A stretch of DNA of 64,000 nt from Cephalopachus bancanus (Eukaryota; Chordata; Mammalia; Primates; Tarsiidae): assembly GCA_027257055.1 (NCBI GenBank), contig JAPVLO010000182.1, positions 3,348,001-3,412,000 on the forward strand, in the 5' to 3' direction. Positions 47,603 through 59,229 of the stretch are shown here, in pieces. The notes beneath the pieces are model-generated. The model saw only the letters and a list, made by a program, of their open reading frames with translations, made no database searches and had not been told where the DNA came from. The position numbers and the translations under genes were made by a program. Position 1 is the stretch's first letter. Every line of letters starts with the position of its first letter.

Positions 47603-47835
47603 AAATCATCTTTTCATCATCCAGATCCAATGTCACCTCACTGACCAACAGTCTTTAATGGCTCCTTTGCTCACCTACAGGACAAAACGTACCCTCCAGC
47701 TGGCCCCACTGCTGTGAACCTGGTCCAAGCCAGCACCCCTCTCTGCAGTACTGCAGTGGCCCTCACCTCCTGCCTTCCATTCTTGCCCTCTACTCTCAAC
47801 ACGGCACAGTGATCTTTCTAAAAATTTAAGTTGGG

Positions 47836-48129
47836 GCTGGGCTCGGTGGCTCAGCCTATCATCCCGTGCCTTGGGAGGCCAAGGTGAGTGAACTGCCTGA
47901 GCCCGCAGGTTCGAGACCCACCTGGGCTAAAACTTGGTGAGACCTCATCTCTACAATAAATCAAAAAATCAGCCGGGCGTGGTAGCGCGTGCCTGTAATT
48001 CCGGCTACTCAGAAGGCTGAGGCGAGGGATCGCCGGAGCCCAGCAGGTCGAGGCTGTGGTGGCCAGGAGTGCCCACTGCACTCCAGTCTGGGCGACAGAG
48101 GGAGACTCCAACTCAGAAGAAGAAAAAAA
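47836..48129 (+). mobile_element. Lineage-specific Alu with 15-bp target duplication
   Basis: GCTGGGCTCGGTGGCTCAGC through GAGACTCCAACTC and AGAAGAAGAAA. Exact AAAATTTAAGTTGGG at 47821-47835 and 48130-48144. Confidence 0.96.
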
Positions 48130-48217
48130 AAAATTTAAGTTGGGTTCTATCGCACTCTGCTCAAAACTCTCCAATCACTTCCCATCTCACTCAGATGAAA
48201 GTCAAAATCCTTTAAAT

Positions 48218-48381
48218 AGTCAGGCGTGGTAGCACGCGCCTGTAGTTTCAGCTACTTGGAAGGCCGGGGCGGGAAGGACTGTCAGAGCACAGCAGGTCGA
48301 CACCGGGGTGGCTGTCAGCGTGCCACTACACTCTAGCCTGGGTGACGGAGTGAGACTCCAACTCAAAACAAAAAGAAAAAG
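48218..48381 (+). mobile_element. Alu right arm only
   Basis: AGTCAGGCGTGGTAGCACGC through GAGACTCCAACTC and an A-rich tail; 5'-truncated. Confidence 0.9.
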
Positions 48382-50025
48382 GCCACGAAGGCCTCACAGG
48401 ACCCACCCTCTTTGTTTCTCAGACTTCGCCTCGGCTTCTCTCCCTCCACTACGCCCCAGCCATGCTTTGCTTCCAAGGCCTCGTCGGCTGCACCCTCAGG
48501 GCCTTTGCACATCTCCTCAGCCTGGAACGCTCTCGGACATTCATCTCACTGGCTCCTTCGCTGGCTTCAGCACTGTATCCCAATGTCACCTTCTTAATGA
48601 GGACTTTCCTTCCTACCCTTAAGTGAAACCTCCCTCTCATTCTTCCTCCTTATCAATTTTCTTCTTCTTATCAATTCTTCACTCTTTCTTATCAATTTTC
48701 ACTCACATACTTCATGTGCACTTGTATATTTTTACTACTGTGCATTGTCTGTCTCCTCCCACTGGAATGTTAAGGTCCATATGGATAGTGATTCTGGTTT
48801 GGTCACTGCTGAATGCCTGTGCCCAGAGCAAGGCCTGGTACCTAGTAGTTGTTTCATAAATACTTGTTAAATGAATGAATGAATAAAAGACAGACAAGAC
48901 CACTCATGACCTGGCTCGTGGCTTCCACTTCAGCTTCATCCCCTACCATTCTCCCACTATCTAATGCTTATATCCAACAGAACAAACAACACTCCACTGT
49001 CTGGAAATGCCACGCTCTCCGGAGCTCCACGGCCTCTGCTCCGGTGCCTCCTTCAGCCAGAAGACCCTCCCAGCAATCTCTCCCTTCCCTGGCAAGAAGC
49101 AGCTCCAGCACCGCCCGCTCCGTGAAGCCTTCCCCGTGCCCCCTGGGATCACTTAGGTGTTCCTTCTCCGTGTTGTAGCTCAACCTGCGAAAGTACCTTC
49201 GACATCAGCTATGTCATAGCACCGCTGGGAAAAGTAAAGCAGATCTGAACAGATGCTTGAAAGATCAAATTCTCATCTACAAAGATAAAACCCGAGCAGT
49301 GTCTTCCGTGCAGAACTGGGATGTCCCTTCATCCATGCAAATCAAGATTTTACGTTTTGGTAGCAGAATTTCAACTTGCCACCAGCAATCTGGTATTTAG
49401 CACAGATTTCCTTTCATATTGTTAAATAACGGCTAATGATATTTTAAAATAAATATAACTTGCAGAAAACACAGCATATGGTTGTTTTCAAATCAAAAAG
49501 TACATCCACATAGCCACACATTGCCAATTTTTGTCAAAACCTTTTGTAACAGTTGATAACTGAGGGAAAAGAGGCAAAGATGTCCAACCCACGTTTTAAA
49601 TAAACAGTTCCAAACACTTCTGTACTGAAAGTGTATTTGTTTAGCTCTCCACAAAAATGTCTTTATTAAGAAACAATTTTGTTTACTTTTTGGTGAGAAA
49701 GTAGGATTTATTAAGAAGACAGAAAAACTTCCATAGCAAGAGGGGACCTGGAAGAGGTTGCCCAAGAAACAATTTTAAATTATAGTTTCGTTTGCTCTCA
49801 GAGGCCTAAGAAATCTTCATATAAAAAACATTTTTCAGCCTTAAAAGTACTATTAAGAACATTGTTGTCCAATGATACAAAGATCCATATGATAAAATTC
49901 CATTAAAATTTAGTGCCCGAAAAGATAGTCGATGGACCATTGTACATTCTTTCCCCAGAAAACAAGAACTTAGCTCTCAGGCCAGTTACCACAGCCTTAA
50001 AGTACCTTTGATACTCAAGACAAAA

Positions 50026-50038
50026 TAAGGGTACTTTA
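50026..50038. repeat. Target site duplication, left copy (L1)
   Basis: TAAGGGTACTTTA, identical to 51575-51587, next to the T-rich end of the minus-strand L1. Confidence 0.9.
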
Positions 50039-51574
50039 TTAATTTTTTTTTAGGTTATCCTTTGTTATGGGATTTTTTTTTTTTTAATCAGTATTTTTTA
50101 TTATGGTTTTGTGGGGTACAGTTAAGGGTTAGGTGTACAATTACGTTTCATTCAGGCACCCTGTTGATAAGAGGTGTTTTCCCATCCCCCAACAGATATT
50201 TGCTACTGTTAATCCCATTCCCCTTCCCCCCATAGTTTCCCAGTACCGTCAGTCATTTTCTTATAGTATCACATTGAATGTTCAAGGTCCATTATATGAG
50301 TGAGAACATGTGATACTCGGATCTTTGTTTCTGTGAGAGGTCACTCAGTATTATAGACTCTAGTTCCATCCAGGTTGCTGTGAAATTCATGATTTTGTTC
50401 TTTTTTATGGCTGCGTAGTATTCCATCGTGTATATGTACCACATTTTTTTAAATCCAGTCCTCTTTTGATGGGCAGCATGGTTGTTTCCAGGTTCTTGCT
50501 ATTGTGAACAACGCTGCGATAAACATACGTGTGCAGGTATCTTTTTTATAGAGTGATTTGTGTTCTTCAGGGTATATTCCCAGTAGGGGGATTGCAGGGT
50601 CATATGGAAGGTCAATTTTTAGAGCTTTTAGGAATCGCCACACTGCTTTCCACAGAGGTTGCACTAGTTTACACTCCCACCAACAGTGTAGAAGTGTTCC
50701 CTTTTCGCCACACCCTCTCCAGCAGCTGTGATTTTTTGAGTTGTTGATAATTGCCATTCTGACTGGAGTTAGGTGGTATCTCAGTGTGGTTTTCATTGCA
50801 ATCTGATTAGTGAGGTTGAACATTTCTTCATGTGTTTGTTGGCTGCTCGAATGTCTTCTTTTGTGAAGTGTCTGTTCATATCTTTTGCCCATTTTATGAT
50901 GGGGTTGTTTGTTTTCTTCTTTTCAGTACGTTTCAGTTCCTTGTAGATCCAGGATGTTAAGCCTTTGTCAGACCTAGAGTTGGCAAATACTTTTTCCCAG
51001 TCTGTAGGCTGTCTCCCTGCTCTCTTGATGGTTTCTTTGGCCTTGCAGAAGCTTGTCAGTTTAATAAGGTCCCATTTGTCTATCGTCTCTCTTAAGTCCT
51101 GGATGTTTCGGGTTTTGTACAGAAATTGGATGCCAGTTCCGATTTCCATGAGAGTATTTCCTTCCTTTTGTAAGGTTCTTATGGTTTGAGGTTTTACATT
51201 TAGGTCTCTGATCCATTTGAAGTTAACCTTTGTGCATGGGGATAGATAGGGGTCCTGTGTTTCAATCTTCTGCATGTGGTCAGCCAATTTTCCCAGCACC
51301 ATTTACTGAATAGGTTCTCCTCTCCCCACTGGTAGGTGGTGGGGGCTTTGTCGAAGATGAGTTGGTTGAGAAATTGAGGTTTTGCTTCTGGAATCTCAAT
51401 TCTGTTCCATTTATCTATATGCCTGTTCCTGTACCAATACCAAGCTGTTTTGATGATTGTAGCTTTATAGTAAAGTTTGAAGTCTGATATTGTGATACCA
51501 CCTGCTTTGTTTTTTTTGCTGAGGATTGTTCTGGTTATTCTTGGACGTTTGTGTTTCCATATGAATTCCTGTGT
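50039..51574 (-). mobile_element. 5'-truncated L1 with ORF2 C-terminus and 3' UTR
   Basis: A 3' tail at the left (T-rich run 50041-50087), then a 3' UTR and the last third of ORF2. The minus strand of 51302-50793 encodes [20 protein letters not shown] and further typical ORF2 sequence. After a frameshift near 50850 the frame at 50892-50449 carries the C-terminal cysteine-rich segment ([20 protein letters not shown]) and a [19 protein letters not shown] block. Long open segments and an exact 13-bp target duplication indicate a comparatively recent, dead-on-arrival insertion. Confidence 0.93.
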
Positions 51575-51587
51575 TAAGGGTACTTTA
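51575..51587. repeat. Target site duplication, right copy (L1)
   Basis: TAAGGGTACTTTA at the truncated 5' end of the L1. Confidence 0.9.
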
Positions 51588-52195
51588 ATAACACCTTTGT
51601 GCAGTAGTATTAAGGTTTCTATGCCAGCTCATTAGTAATCGCAATTAGTTATAATGCCCTGATGAGATGAGACCAGCTAGATAAGTCTCAGAACCCCCCA
51701 CCCTCCACTCCCATAGCTTCCTAACTCTCAGGAACAATTTCTGCCTAAGCCTATAAAAAAATCATCTAATACAATTATCACTACGAACTTCACCTCTCTT
51801 TACTCTATCCCAACTTCCAAGTCCCCTTTGCCCTAATGTAAAATTCATGTTGCCTTTTGTACCGTGGCTTTAAGGACGATCAGTATGCAATATGATAGTC
51901 AACTAAGGAAACGATCCACAGTTTAAATTTCTAATAACTTCCTCTCTGCCTTCCCTGCCGCCCTTGTACTTTGGACCTTTTACTCCATTGCAAGATTCTT
52001 ATTGCATATATAAATATGTACTTCATTACACATTGCTTCAAATAATGAGGGGGATGAGTAGGGTAGAAATTTCAGAAGAGTCATAATTAAGATTTCAATT
52101 TCCAGATTTCTGCTTTTGCTGTGACAGAGTAGATCGTATCAGATCAACTCCTCTCTGAGAACAACTACAAAAGACAGATAAAAGACAAGAAAAAG

Positions 52196-52515
52196 GTCAG
52201 GCACAGTGGTTCACACCTGTAATCCCAGGATTATGGGAGGTGGAGGCAAGAGGATTGCCTTAGCCCAGGGACTCAAGACCAGTCTGGGCAACTTGGCGAG
52301 ACCTCATCTCTACAATAATAATAATTATTATATTATTATACAATAATATAATTATAACAAAAATATATTATAAAATTATAAGAAAATAATAATCATAATT
52401 ATAACAAAAGTTAGGTGGGTATAGTGGCGTGCCTGAGCAGCTGTTGAGTGTGCCACTGCACTCCATCTTGGGTGACAGAGTGAGACTTCGACCCTAAGTA
52501 AACAAACAAACAAAC
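52196..52515 (+). mobile_element. Alu with AT-expanded linker and 13-bp target duplication
   Basis: GTCAGGCACAGTGGTTCACA through GAGACTTCGACCC, tail of AAAC units. Exact AGACAAGAAAAAG at 52183-52195 and 52516-52528. The A-linker has become about 100 bp of AT-rich, partly palindromic sequence (52314-52420), and part of the right arm is lost. Confidence 0.93.
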
Positions 52516-52554
52516 AGACAAGAAAAAGCTAACTGGATGCACTGGTGAGCAATC

Positions 52555-53817
52555 AAGGAGCCAGGCTCCAGATAACTGCAGTTTTTACACTGTTGAAATT
52601 TGCCATTGGATATTGGAATACATTCTTAAATAAATGTGGTAATGTACAAAATCATTTTAATGTACATTTCTTTTTTTTTTGCTAATGACTTATTATTTCC
52701 TGTTTATTTTATATTTATTTTAGGCTATGGAAATGATATTAGACAAAAAGCAAATTTTAGCGATTTTCTTATTCAAGTTCCAAATGGGTCATAAAGCAGT
52801 GGAGACAATTCATAATACCAACAATGCACTTGGCCCGGGAACTGTAAATGAACGTATGGTGGTTCAAGAAGTTTTGTAAAGGAGATGATAACCTTGAAGA
52901 TGAGGAGCATAGTGGCCGGTCAGAAGTTGACAACAACCAACTGAGAGCAATCATCACAGCCGATCCTCTTACAACTACATGAGAAGTTGCCAAAAAACTC
53001 AATGTCAATCATTCTACAGTTGTTTCGGGATTTGAAGCAAATTGGAAAGGTGAAAAGGCTTGATAAGTGGGTACCTCATGAGCTGACCGAAAATAAAAAA
53101 ACAAACAAACATCATTTTAAAGTGTCATCTTCTCTTATTCCACGCAACAACAAACCATTTCTCAATCAGATTGTGATGTGTGAGGAAAAGTGGATTGTAT
53201 TCGACAACCAGCAATGACCAGCACAGTGGTTGGACCAAGAAGCCTCAAAGCACCTCCCAAAGCCAAACTTGCACTAAAAAAGGTCACAGTCACTGTTTCT
53301 GTTTGTTTGCTGCCAGTCTCATCCACTGAATGCCAACCAAACCATTACATCTGAGAAGTATGCGCAGTAAATGGAGATGTACCAAAAACTGCAATGCCTG
53401 CAACCAGCGTTAGTCAACAGAAAGGGCCCAATTCTTCTCCACGACAATGCCTGACAGCATGTCACACAACCAATACTTCAAAAGTTGAACAAATTGGGCT
53501 ATGAAGTTTTGCCTCATCTGCCATATTCACCTGACCTCTTGCCAACCAACTGCCATTTCTTCAGGCATCTCGACAACATTTGCAGGGACAATGTTTCCAC
53601 AACCAGCAGGATGCAGAAAATGCTTTCCAAGAGTTCATCAAATCCCAAAGCATGGATTTTTATGCTACAGGAATAAACTAACTTATTTCTCATTAGCAAA
53701 AATATGTTGACTGTAATGGTTCCTATTTTGGTTAATAAAGATGTGTTTGAGCCTAGTTTTATTGATTTAAATTTCATGCAATTTAAAACTGCAATTACTT
53801 TTGCACCAACCTAATAT
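52555..53817 (+). mobile_element. Hsmar1-like mariner transposon relic
   Basis: The right end, read inward, is TTAGGTTGGTGCAAAAGTAA (53817-53798), the Hsmar1/MADE1 terminal inverted repeat, with a TA outside. On the left only the inner part of the inverted repeat is recognisable (AACTGCAGTTTTTACACTGT at about 52577); the outer 15 bp are degraded. A transposase-like frame starts MEMILDKKQILAIFLFKFQM at 52730 and is soon frameshifted. Later blocks include LITIRQIGK-type helix-turn-helix DNA near 53030 and HLPYSPDLLPTNCHFF near 53515, the region of the third catalytic acid. Stops and frameshifts make it inactive. In anthropoids this family supplied the transposase part of SETMAR. Confidence 0.9.
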
Positions 53818-54060
53818 AAGTTAGAGCTCAGAGCTCCCAGCACCAATAAGACAACAACTACAATTTAGAAACACTAAGAAAGTCAGAGTTTGAGAAACCA
53901 GTATTTTGGGGGAAAAGGTAACAGTGCAGAAGTGAGCCTGACATATTATACTGCTTTTCCTCTACAGGCAACTGACATTATGAAAAATACATTTAGAGGA
54001 TGGGAAGGTAAGTGACTGGGAAGCTAAGCAGAAAACAAAAACTAAGAGGCTAAAGTTTTT

Positions 54061-54362
54061 TTTGTTGTTGTTGTTTTTTTTTTTTGAGTTGGAGTCTCAC
54101 TCTGTCACCCAGACTGAAGTGCAGTGGCCGCTCCCGGCCACCGCAGCCTCGACCTGCTGGGCTCCGGTGATCCTTCTGCCTCAGCCTTCCAAGAAGCTGG
54201 AACTACAGGTGCACGCTACCACGCCCGGCTCATTTTGATCTATTATAGAGATGAGGTCTCGCCAAGTTGACCAGGCGGATCTCAAACCCTCAGGCTTAGG
54301 CAATCCACTCACCTCAGCCTCCCAAAGGCGCGGGATTACAGGCTGAGCCACCAAGCCCAGCT
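54061..54362 (-). mobile_element. Lineage-specific Alu with 15-bp target duplication
   Basis: A T/G run, then GAGTTGGAGTCTCACTC, ending GAGCCACCAAGCCCAGCT. Exact GAGGCTAAAGTTTTT at 54046-54060 and 54363-54377, inside the HAL1 relic. Confidence 0.96.
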
Positions 54363-54527
54363 GAGGCTAAAGTTTTTGACCATCTCATGGTATGGGGAAA
54401 TATGGGAAAATTTTGGGTCCACAAAGGAAGGTAGACTATAGTAAATACCCTCATTTTCAGTTACAACCCAGAAGCACTATGTCCTTGGAGTATGAACAAA
54501 GCTGAAAAAACAATCAGCTTTCATCAT

Positions 54528-54652
54528 CTCATACTTGGAAGGCTGAGGCACAAGGATTGACTGAACCCAGGAGTTGAGCCTGCAGTAAGCTGTGATCATG
54601 CCACTGCACTCCAGCCTGGGAGACAGAGTGAGACTCCAACTCAAAAAAAAAA
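54528..54652 (+). mobile_element. Alu right arm only
   Basis: CTCATACTTGGAAGGCTGAG through GAGACTCCAACTC and A10. Confidence 0.88.
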
Positions 54653-55496
54653 TTACTTAGATAACAGAAAACAGGACTTCATCCCATAACTGGAATCTAT
54701 TGATACAATCAAATTGAAATTTTAGAGTTAAAAAATACAGTATCTGAAAGTATCAGTCATGGGTTTGATGGCAGATTAGATGTAGATTAAAAGAAGTCAG
54801 TATAAGTTATCCAAACTGAAACCCAGAGTATAAAAAAGGATAAAACAAAAACAGAAAAGAGTCTGTGAGATACAGTAACATTAAATATATGTGTCATAGA
54901 GGCCAAGGAGGAGAGAAAGAGAATACAGTAGAATTAGCCAGAATTAATTTTCAAAGAGTTAATGGCTAAGCTTTTCTTAAACCAACAAAAGCCATTATGC
55001 CACAGATTCATCAGCAGAATAAATACAAAGAAACCCATACCCAAATAAATCATAGTAAAAGTGCTGGAAGGCAGAGAAGGGAGCGACAGTACAGCTGACA
55101 GCTGACTTTCAACAGAAATGATGCTCATGAGCAAACCATGGAAGATCATCAATAAAGTGATGAAAGAAAACAACTGCCAACCTCAAATTCTATAAACAGA
55201 AACAAAAAATCCTTAAACAGGAAGGTAAAATAAACAAGTTTTCAACCAATTCCAATCAAGGGCAAGATAATTAATTGCACTAAAAAGAAATACTAAAGGG
55301 AGATCTTCAAATAGAAGAAAAATAATACCATTTGGAATCATGGAAATGCAAGAAGGCAAAAAGAGCAACAGAAAAAGTAACTACCTGGGTAAACCTACTG
55401 AATACTGACTGTATAATGCATTATTAGTAATGTCTTCTAGAGTTCAAAATATGTCATTAAAATATATGAGATCAATAGCACAAAAAGTGAGGGGAG

Positions 55497-55751
55497 ATGG
55501 CCAGGCTCAGTGGTTCAGCCTGTAATCCCAGCACTTTGGGAGGCAGAGGCAAAGTGGACTGCCTGAACCTGTGGGTTCGAGACCAGACCTGGCCACTTGG
55601 CGAGACCTCGTCTCTACAATAAAACAAAAAATTAGCTGTGCGTGGTAGCGCTCACCTGTAATTCCAGCTACTTGGAAGTCTGAGGTAGAAGGAATGCCGG
55701 AGTCTGGCAGTTTGAGGCAGCAGATGGAGTGAGACTCCAACTCAGAAAAAA
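55497..55751 (+). mobile_element. Lineage-specific Alu with 15-bp target duplication
   Basis: GGCCAGGCTCAGTGGTTCAG through GAGACTCCAACTC and an A-tail; second arm shortened. Exact AAAAAGTGAGGGGAG at 55482-55496 and 55752-55766. Confidence 0.96.
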
Positions 55752-56079
55752 AAAAAGTGAGGGGAGGTGTGAAATACACTGGAGCTTAAATGTTCTGGTC
55801 TTTCATTATCCTGGAAGTGGCAAAGGACCACTGGTAGACACTAATAGGTCAACAGTGCATGCTCTCTCTCTAGACTCCCCACAAAAATGAAAGAATGGGT
55901 AACTAATCAGGAGTATAGGATAACAAAAAGTACTTAATTCATCAATGAACCCATAATTTCAGCTAAAATCGTGTATTTCTCAAGTATTTCATAGTGTGCC
56001 CAGTCTGATTTATGATCAAATCTCCAAGTCTCTCCCCATAACATGATTGGCACAGAGCAAAAGGAAGAGAAATCACGTT

Positions 56080-56290
56080 CTGTGTCTCTTGTACATGCCA
56101 CGCACTGAGCCAGGCACTAGTCACAAGTAACCATAAACCACAGAACACAACCATAAGGTAGATATTACCACTCCGTCATAGATATGGGGAAACAGACTCA
56201 AGGAACTTGAATAACCTAACTGAAGGTCATAACAGTTATTAAGTGAGGAACTCAAACCCAAGTTTATCTGGACTATAAGATGTACTATCA
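56080..56290 (-). repeat. MIR fragment
   Basis: GAGCCAGGCACTAGTCACAA, then ATGGGGAAACAGACTCAAGG and GAGGAACTCAAACCCAAG, reverse-complement MIR. Confidence 0.75.
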
Positions 56291-57893
56291 CACCAAAAAT
56301 GGACTGAGTCAATTTGCCTTCAGCTGCATTGCATATTATTATCTTCTGATACTTTTACCTTTGATCTGAGTAGAAAGAAGAAACAGTTTAAAATTCCCAC
56401 AAAATATTTCAAATTCTTCAAGGGCAATGTGAACCAGATAGGCAGCAAAGTAACAAAGAACTGAGTCACTAAAAGAGGAAATATTACATGTTCTCAATAT
56501 GAAGTAGAGAGATGAGAGAAACAGAGGAATAGGATTGTTAAACATAATTTTGTTTCTTCACAGTTTTTTCCAATGGACTACCGCCATTATTTTAAGCAAC
56601 ACCAACTCTTAACACACACATTCATACTAAAAAAAAGCTGCAAACTTTATTCCAAAATCACATCGGAGAGACTTTTGGAAGCTCTCTGCTCTTACTTCTC
56701 AGCAGTAGATAATTAACAACCAAGAGTTAATTGTTTCCTGATTGCTATTCCCCTACCTTTGGAATACTCAAGAAAGTAATTAAATACCTTCAACTTTCTT
56801 TTATCATGTGGAATAGATGATGATAGGCAGAAAAAGGCAAGTTTTTCAAGGTAAACAACTCCTCATGCAATACTTATTTCAATAAGTGCTAATGGCAACC
56901 ATGAGGAATCATTAAGAGAGACAAGCCAATGAAGACTAAACTTTATATGACTGTCCTTTTCCTCTCTTCCTGATAAACTTGGGAAATGGATTTTATTTCT
57001 GGGTCATCGTCCACATTATTTCTAAATCAGGGCCTGCAGAGTACAGTATACCTGCAAGAAATTTTTGCAACTGTTTCTATTATTGCTCAGATTTAATCAT
57101 TTCACTCAGCTGCCTAGAAACAAACAATCTAACTTTCCAAACTGTACCATTTGTTAAGATAAATATCAGCAGTTATTGACTCCAGTGGTAGGTACAGGTG
57201 GAGCCGAAAGGTTGCAACTGATGAGCTTAGGGTATTTCAGTCTGCCGTGTAAATGGACGCCTACATCCTGCTTCCCAAGTCCTTACAAGGCCTTAAAGAG
57301 AGACAGGGGCCTGTGGATCTCCACATGGAGTTCCCAGTTTGCATGGGAGCCAGAAATGAATGCGTGGAAAGTCACACTTGTAAAATCTTACAGTGTCTTT
57401 ACTGGAGTACCTGACTCAACAAATGAAAAATCTTTGTCTCTTCCAGTCTGCCACTGAGAGGTCTGACAGGAAGGGATCATGCCAGCTTTTATCTAGATAG
57501 TCCCTAAGTGATGAAAATGCAGCAATGCACATTAAACACGTTAGAGCCAGCAGATAATGTTTAATAAGGTCACATCTGGCTAACCTTCAAATCCCATCCC
57601 AAAGCAAATAAGGTTTACTAGAGCAGCACTTAGAATCATTTTTTTAAAAGTTCACTTATGTACCTAAACCTGAATTGTACCCCATATCTTTAAAATAATA
57701 ATAATGTTTTTAAAAGTTCAGCTAAGGCCTCACTGGGATATAGTAGACAAATCTAAGATAAAACTATTCATTCAACAAGCAACTATTAACCAAGAAGCCT
57801 CCATGCTAGATGACAAGTGAGAATAAATAAATAAATTGGCCTGTGGGTCTTCGTTTAAGCTAAGAGTCATAAGGTCTACATGAAAACTGTGAC

Positions 57894-58131
57894 ACAAGTT
57901 GAGAATCCCTTACTTGAAATGCTTGGGATCAGAGTGTTACAGATTTCAGATTCTGAAATATTTGCGTGATTACCGGTTGAGCATTCCTAATCCAAAAATC
58001 TGAAGTCTGAAATGTCCCAATGAGCATTTCCTTTGAGCATGACCTTGGAGTGTCATATTGGCCCTCAAACAATTTTAGACTTTGAAGCATTTTAGATTTC
58101 GGGTTTTCAAATTGGGGAGGCTCAACCTGCA
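57894..58131. mobile_element. MER44/Tigger7-like DNA transposon remnant
   Basis: CAAGTTGAGAATCCCTTACT at one end and GGGGAGGCTCAACCTG at the other form an imperfect inverted pair. ATTTCAGATTCTGAAATATT and TTTTAGATTTCGGGTTTTCA are typical interior pieces. Internally deleted. The family name is from memory. Confidence 0.65.
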
Positions 58132-58149
58132 TAAGGAAGAATATAAGTA

Positions 58150-58810
58150 ACAAAAGAGACAGGTACTAACAAGCACCACAGGGCTCAAAAGAGAGTGAGG
58201 CCATTTCCATCCAAAGGGATTTGTGAAAAGCTTCGTGCAACGGCAATATCTGAGTCGGGCCTTTGAACAGTGGTTGGGCGAGGGGGAGGTTGAACAGAAG
58301 ACACGCAGGAGGAAGGTGACCAGAGATAAGAGCAGCAGCATCATCAGGGACCTGGAAGGGAACGCTGGGGATCCGAGGGGAGTGGCAAAGACAGGGTGAT
58401 GAAAGGAGTGCATGACGAGCAGACCAGAGCAGAGACACAGGCCCAGGGATCGTTCGGGAGAGGACGGGGGAGGCCACGAGAACCAAAGCAAGGGCAATGC
58501 TGGAAATGCCAAGGCAGCCGCTCCCTGTGAGGGGACAGAGGCCAAAGGAAGCTAACAGCAGGAGGAGAGTATTTTCTAAAGGAAACACAGCGGAGAGAAA
58601 TAATCAGATTTGAAAGTGTCAATTTGGAATGTGAACCCCTAGAAGATATTTGAGCCTCCTATGAATGTGAAATCACACGCCTGCAGGGAGGTGGGAAAAG
58701 GAGAAATCTGCCAGCTGGTGCAGAGGTGGGAGACGGGGTCACCAGCAGACACAGGACTGAACAGAGCAGAGAGGAGGACCACATCTCAGAGAACTCCCAT
58801 GTCTGAGACA
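58150..58810 (-). repeat. Possible L2-like relic
   Basis: GAGTCGGGCCTTTGAACAGT and nearby purine-rich sequence resemble the same L2-like strand seen at 11.1-15.5 kb. Weak by eye. Confidence 0.35.
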
Positions 58811-58814
58811 CAAG

Positions 58815-59080
58815 CGAGGTTGGGCACGGCAGCTCACGCCTCATCCCAGCACTTTGGGAGGCTGATGTGGGAGGACTGCTGGAGCCCAGGAGTCAAGACT
58901 AGCCTGGACAACATTGCGAAAACTCATCTCTACAAAAAAAGGCAAAAAATGAGCTGGGCAGGGCAGCACGCATCTGAGGCTGAGGCGGGAGGAGGCTGAG
59001 GCTGCAGTGAACTGCAACTGGGCCACTGTACTCCAGCCTGCGCCACGGAGTGAGACCCTGTCTCAAAATAATAATAATAG
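58815..59080 (+). mobile_element. Alu (old, shortened)
   Basis: GAGGTTGGGCACGGCAGCTC through GAGACCCTGTCTC and an AAT-type tail. The middle is deleted. Confidence 0.9.
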
Positions 59081-59229
59081 TAATTATAAAGACAAAAGCA
59101 GAAGAAAAGTGTTAGCAAAAAGAAAGAAATAGTAGCCAGTTAGGAAGAAAGAAGATTTGTCCTAACAGCCAAGGAAAGTAAGAATTTCAAGAAGGGGTCA
59201 GGAGCAACACCAACTGTTTACTGTTTTTT

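Larger units (their letters stand above)
47625..48895 (+). mobile_element. L2-like relic, sense orientation, with Alus
   Basis: Parts at about 47625-47833, 48145-48217 and 48382-48895 include CAGCTGGCCCCACTGCTGTG, CCTCAGGGCCTTTGCACATC, CAGCCTGGAACGCTCTCGGA, GGCCTGGTACCTAGTAGTTG and the tail TGAATGAATGAATAAAA. This is L2 3' order ending in the TGAA tail. Confidence 0.75.
52080..55950 (+). mobile_element. HAL1/L1 ORF1-region relic interrupted by five younger elements
   Basis: Parts at about 52080-52182, 53820-54045, 54378-54527, 54653-55481 and 55767-55950. AGAACAACTACAAAAGACAG near 52160 resembles the 5' region. AAAAATACAGTATCTGAAAG, GATGGCAGATTAGATGTAGA and TGAAAGAAAACAACTGCCAA are ORF1-type sequence. 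The 3' part GATCAATAGCACAAAAAGTG follows without ORF2, which favours HAL1 over a full L1. Confidence 0.7.

Noticed and set aside
50449..51302. Host gene for the long minus-strand frames near 51 kb
   Set aside because: These are the C-terminal part of L1 ORF2 in a truncated insertion with target duplications.
52730..53676. Functional mariner transposase or SETMAR-like fusion gene
   Set aside because: Frameshifted and stopped several times, left terminal repeat decayed, and no SET-domain exons nearby.
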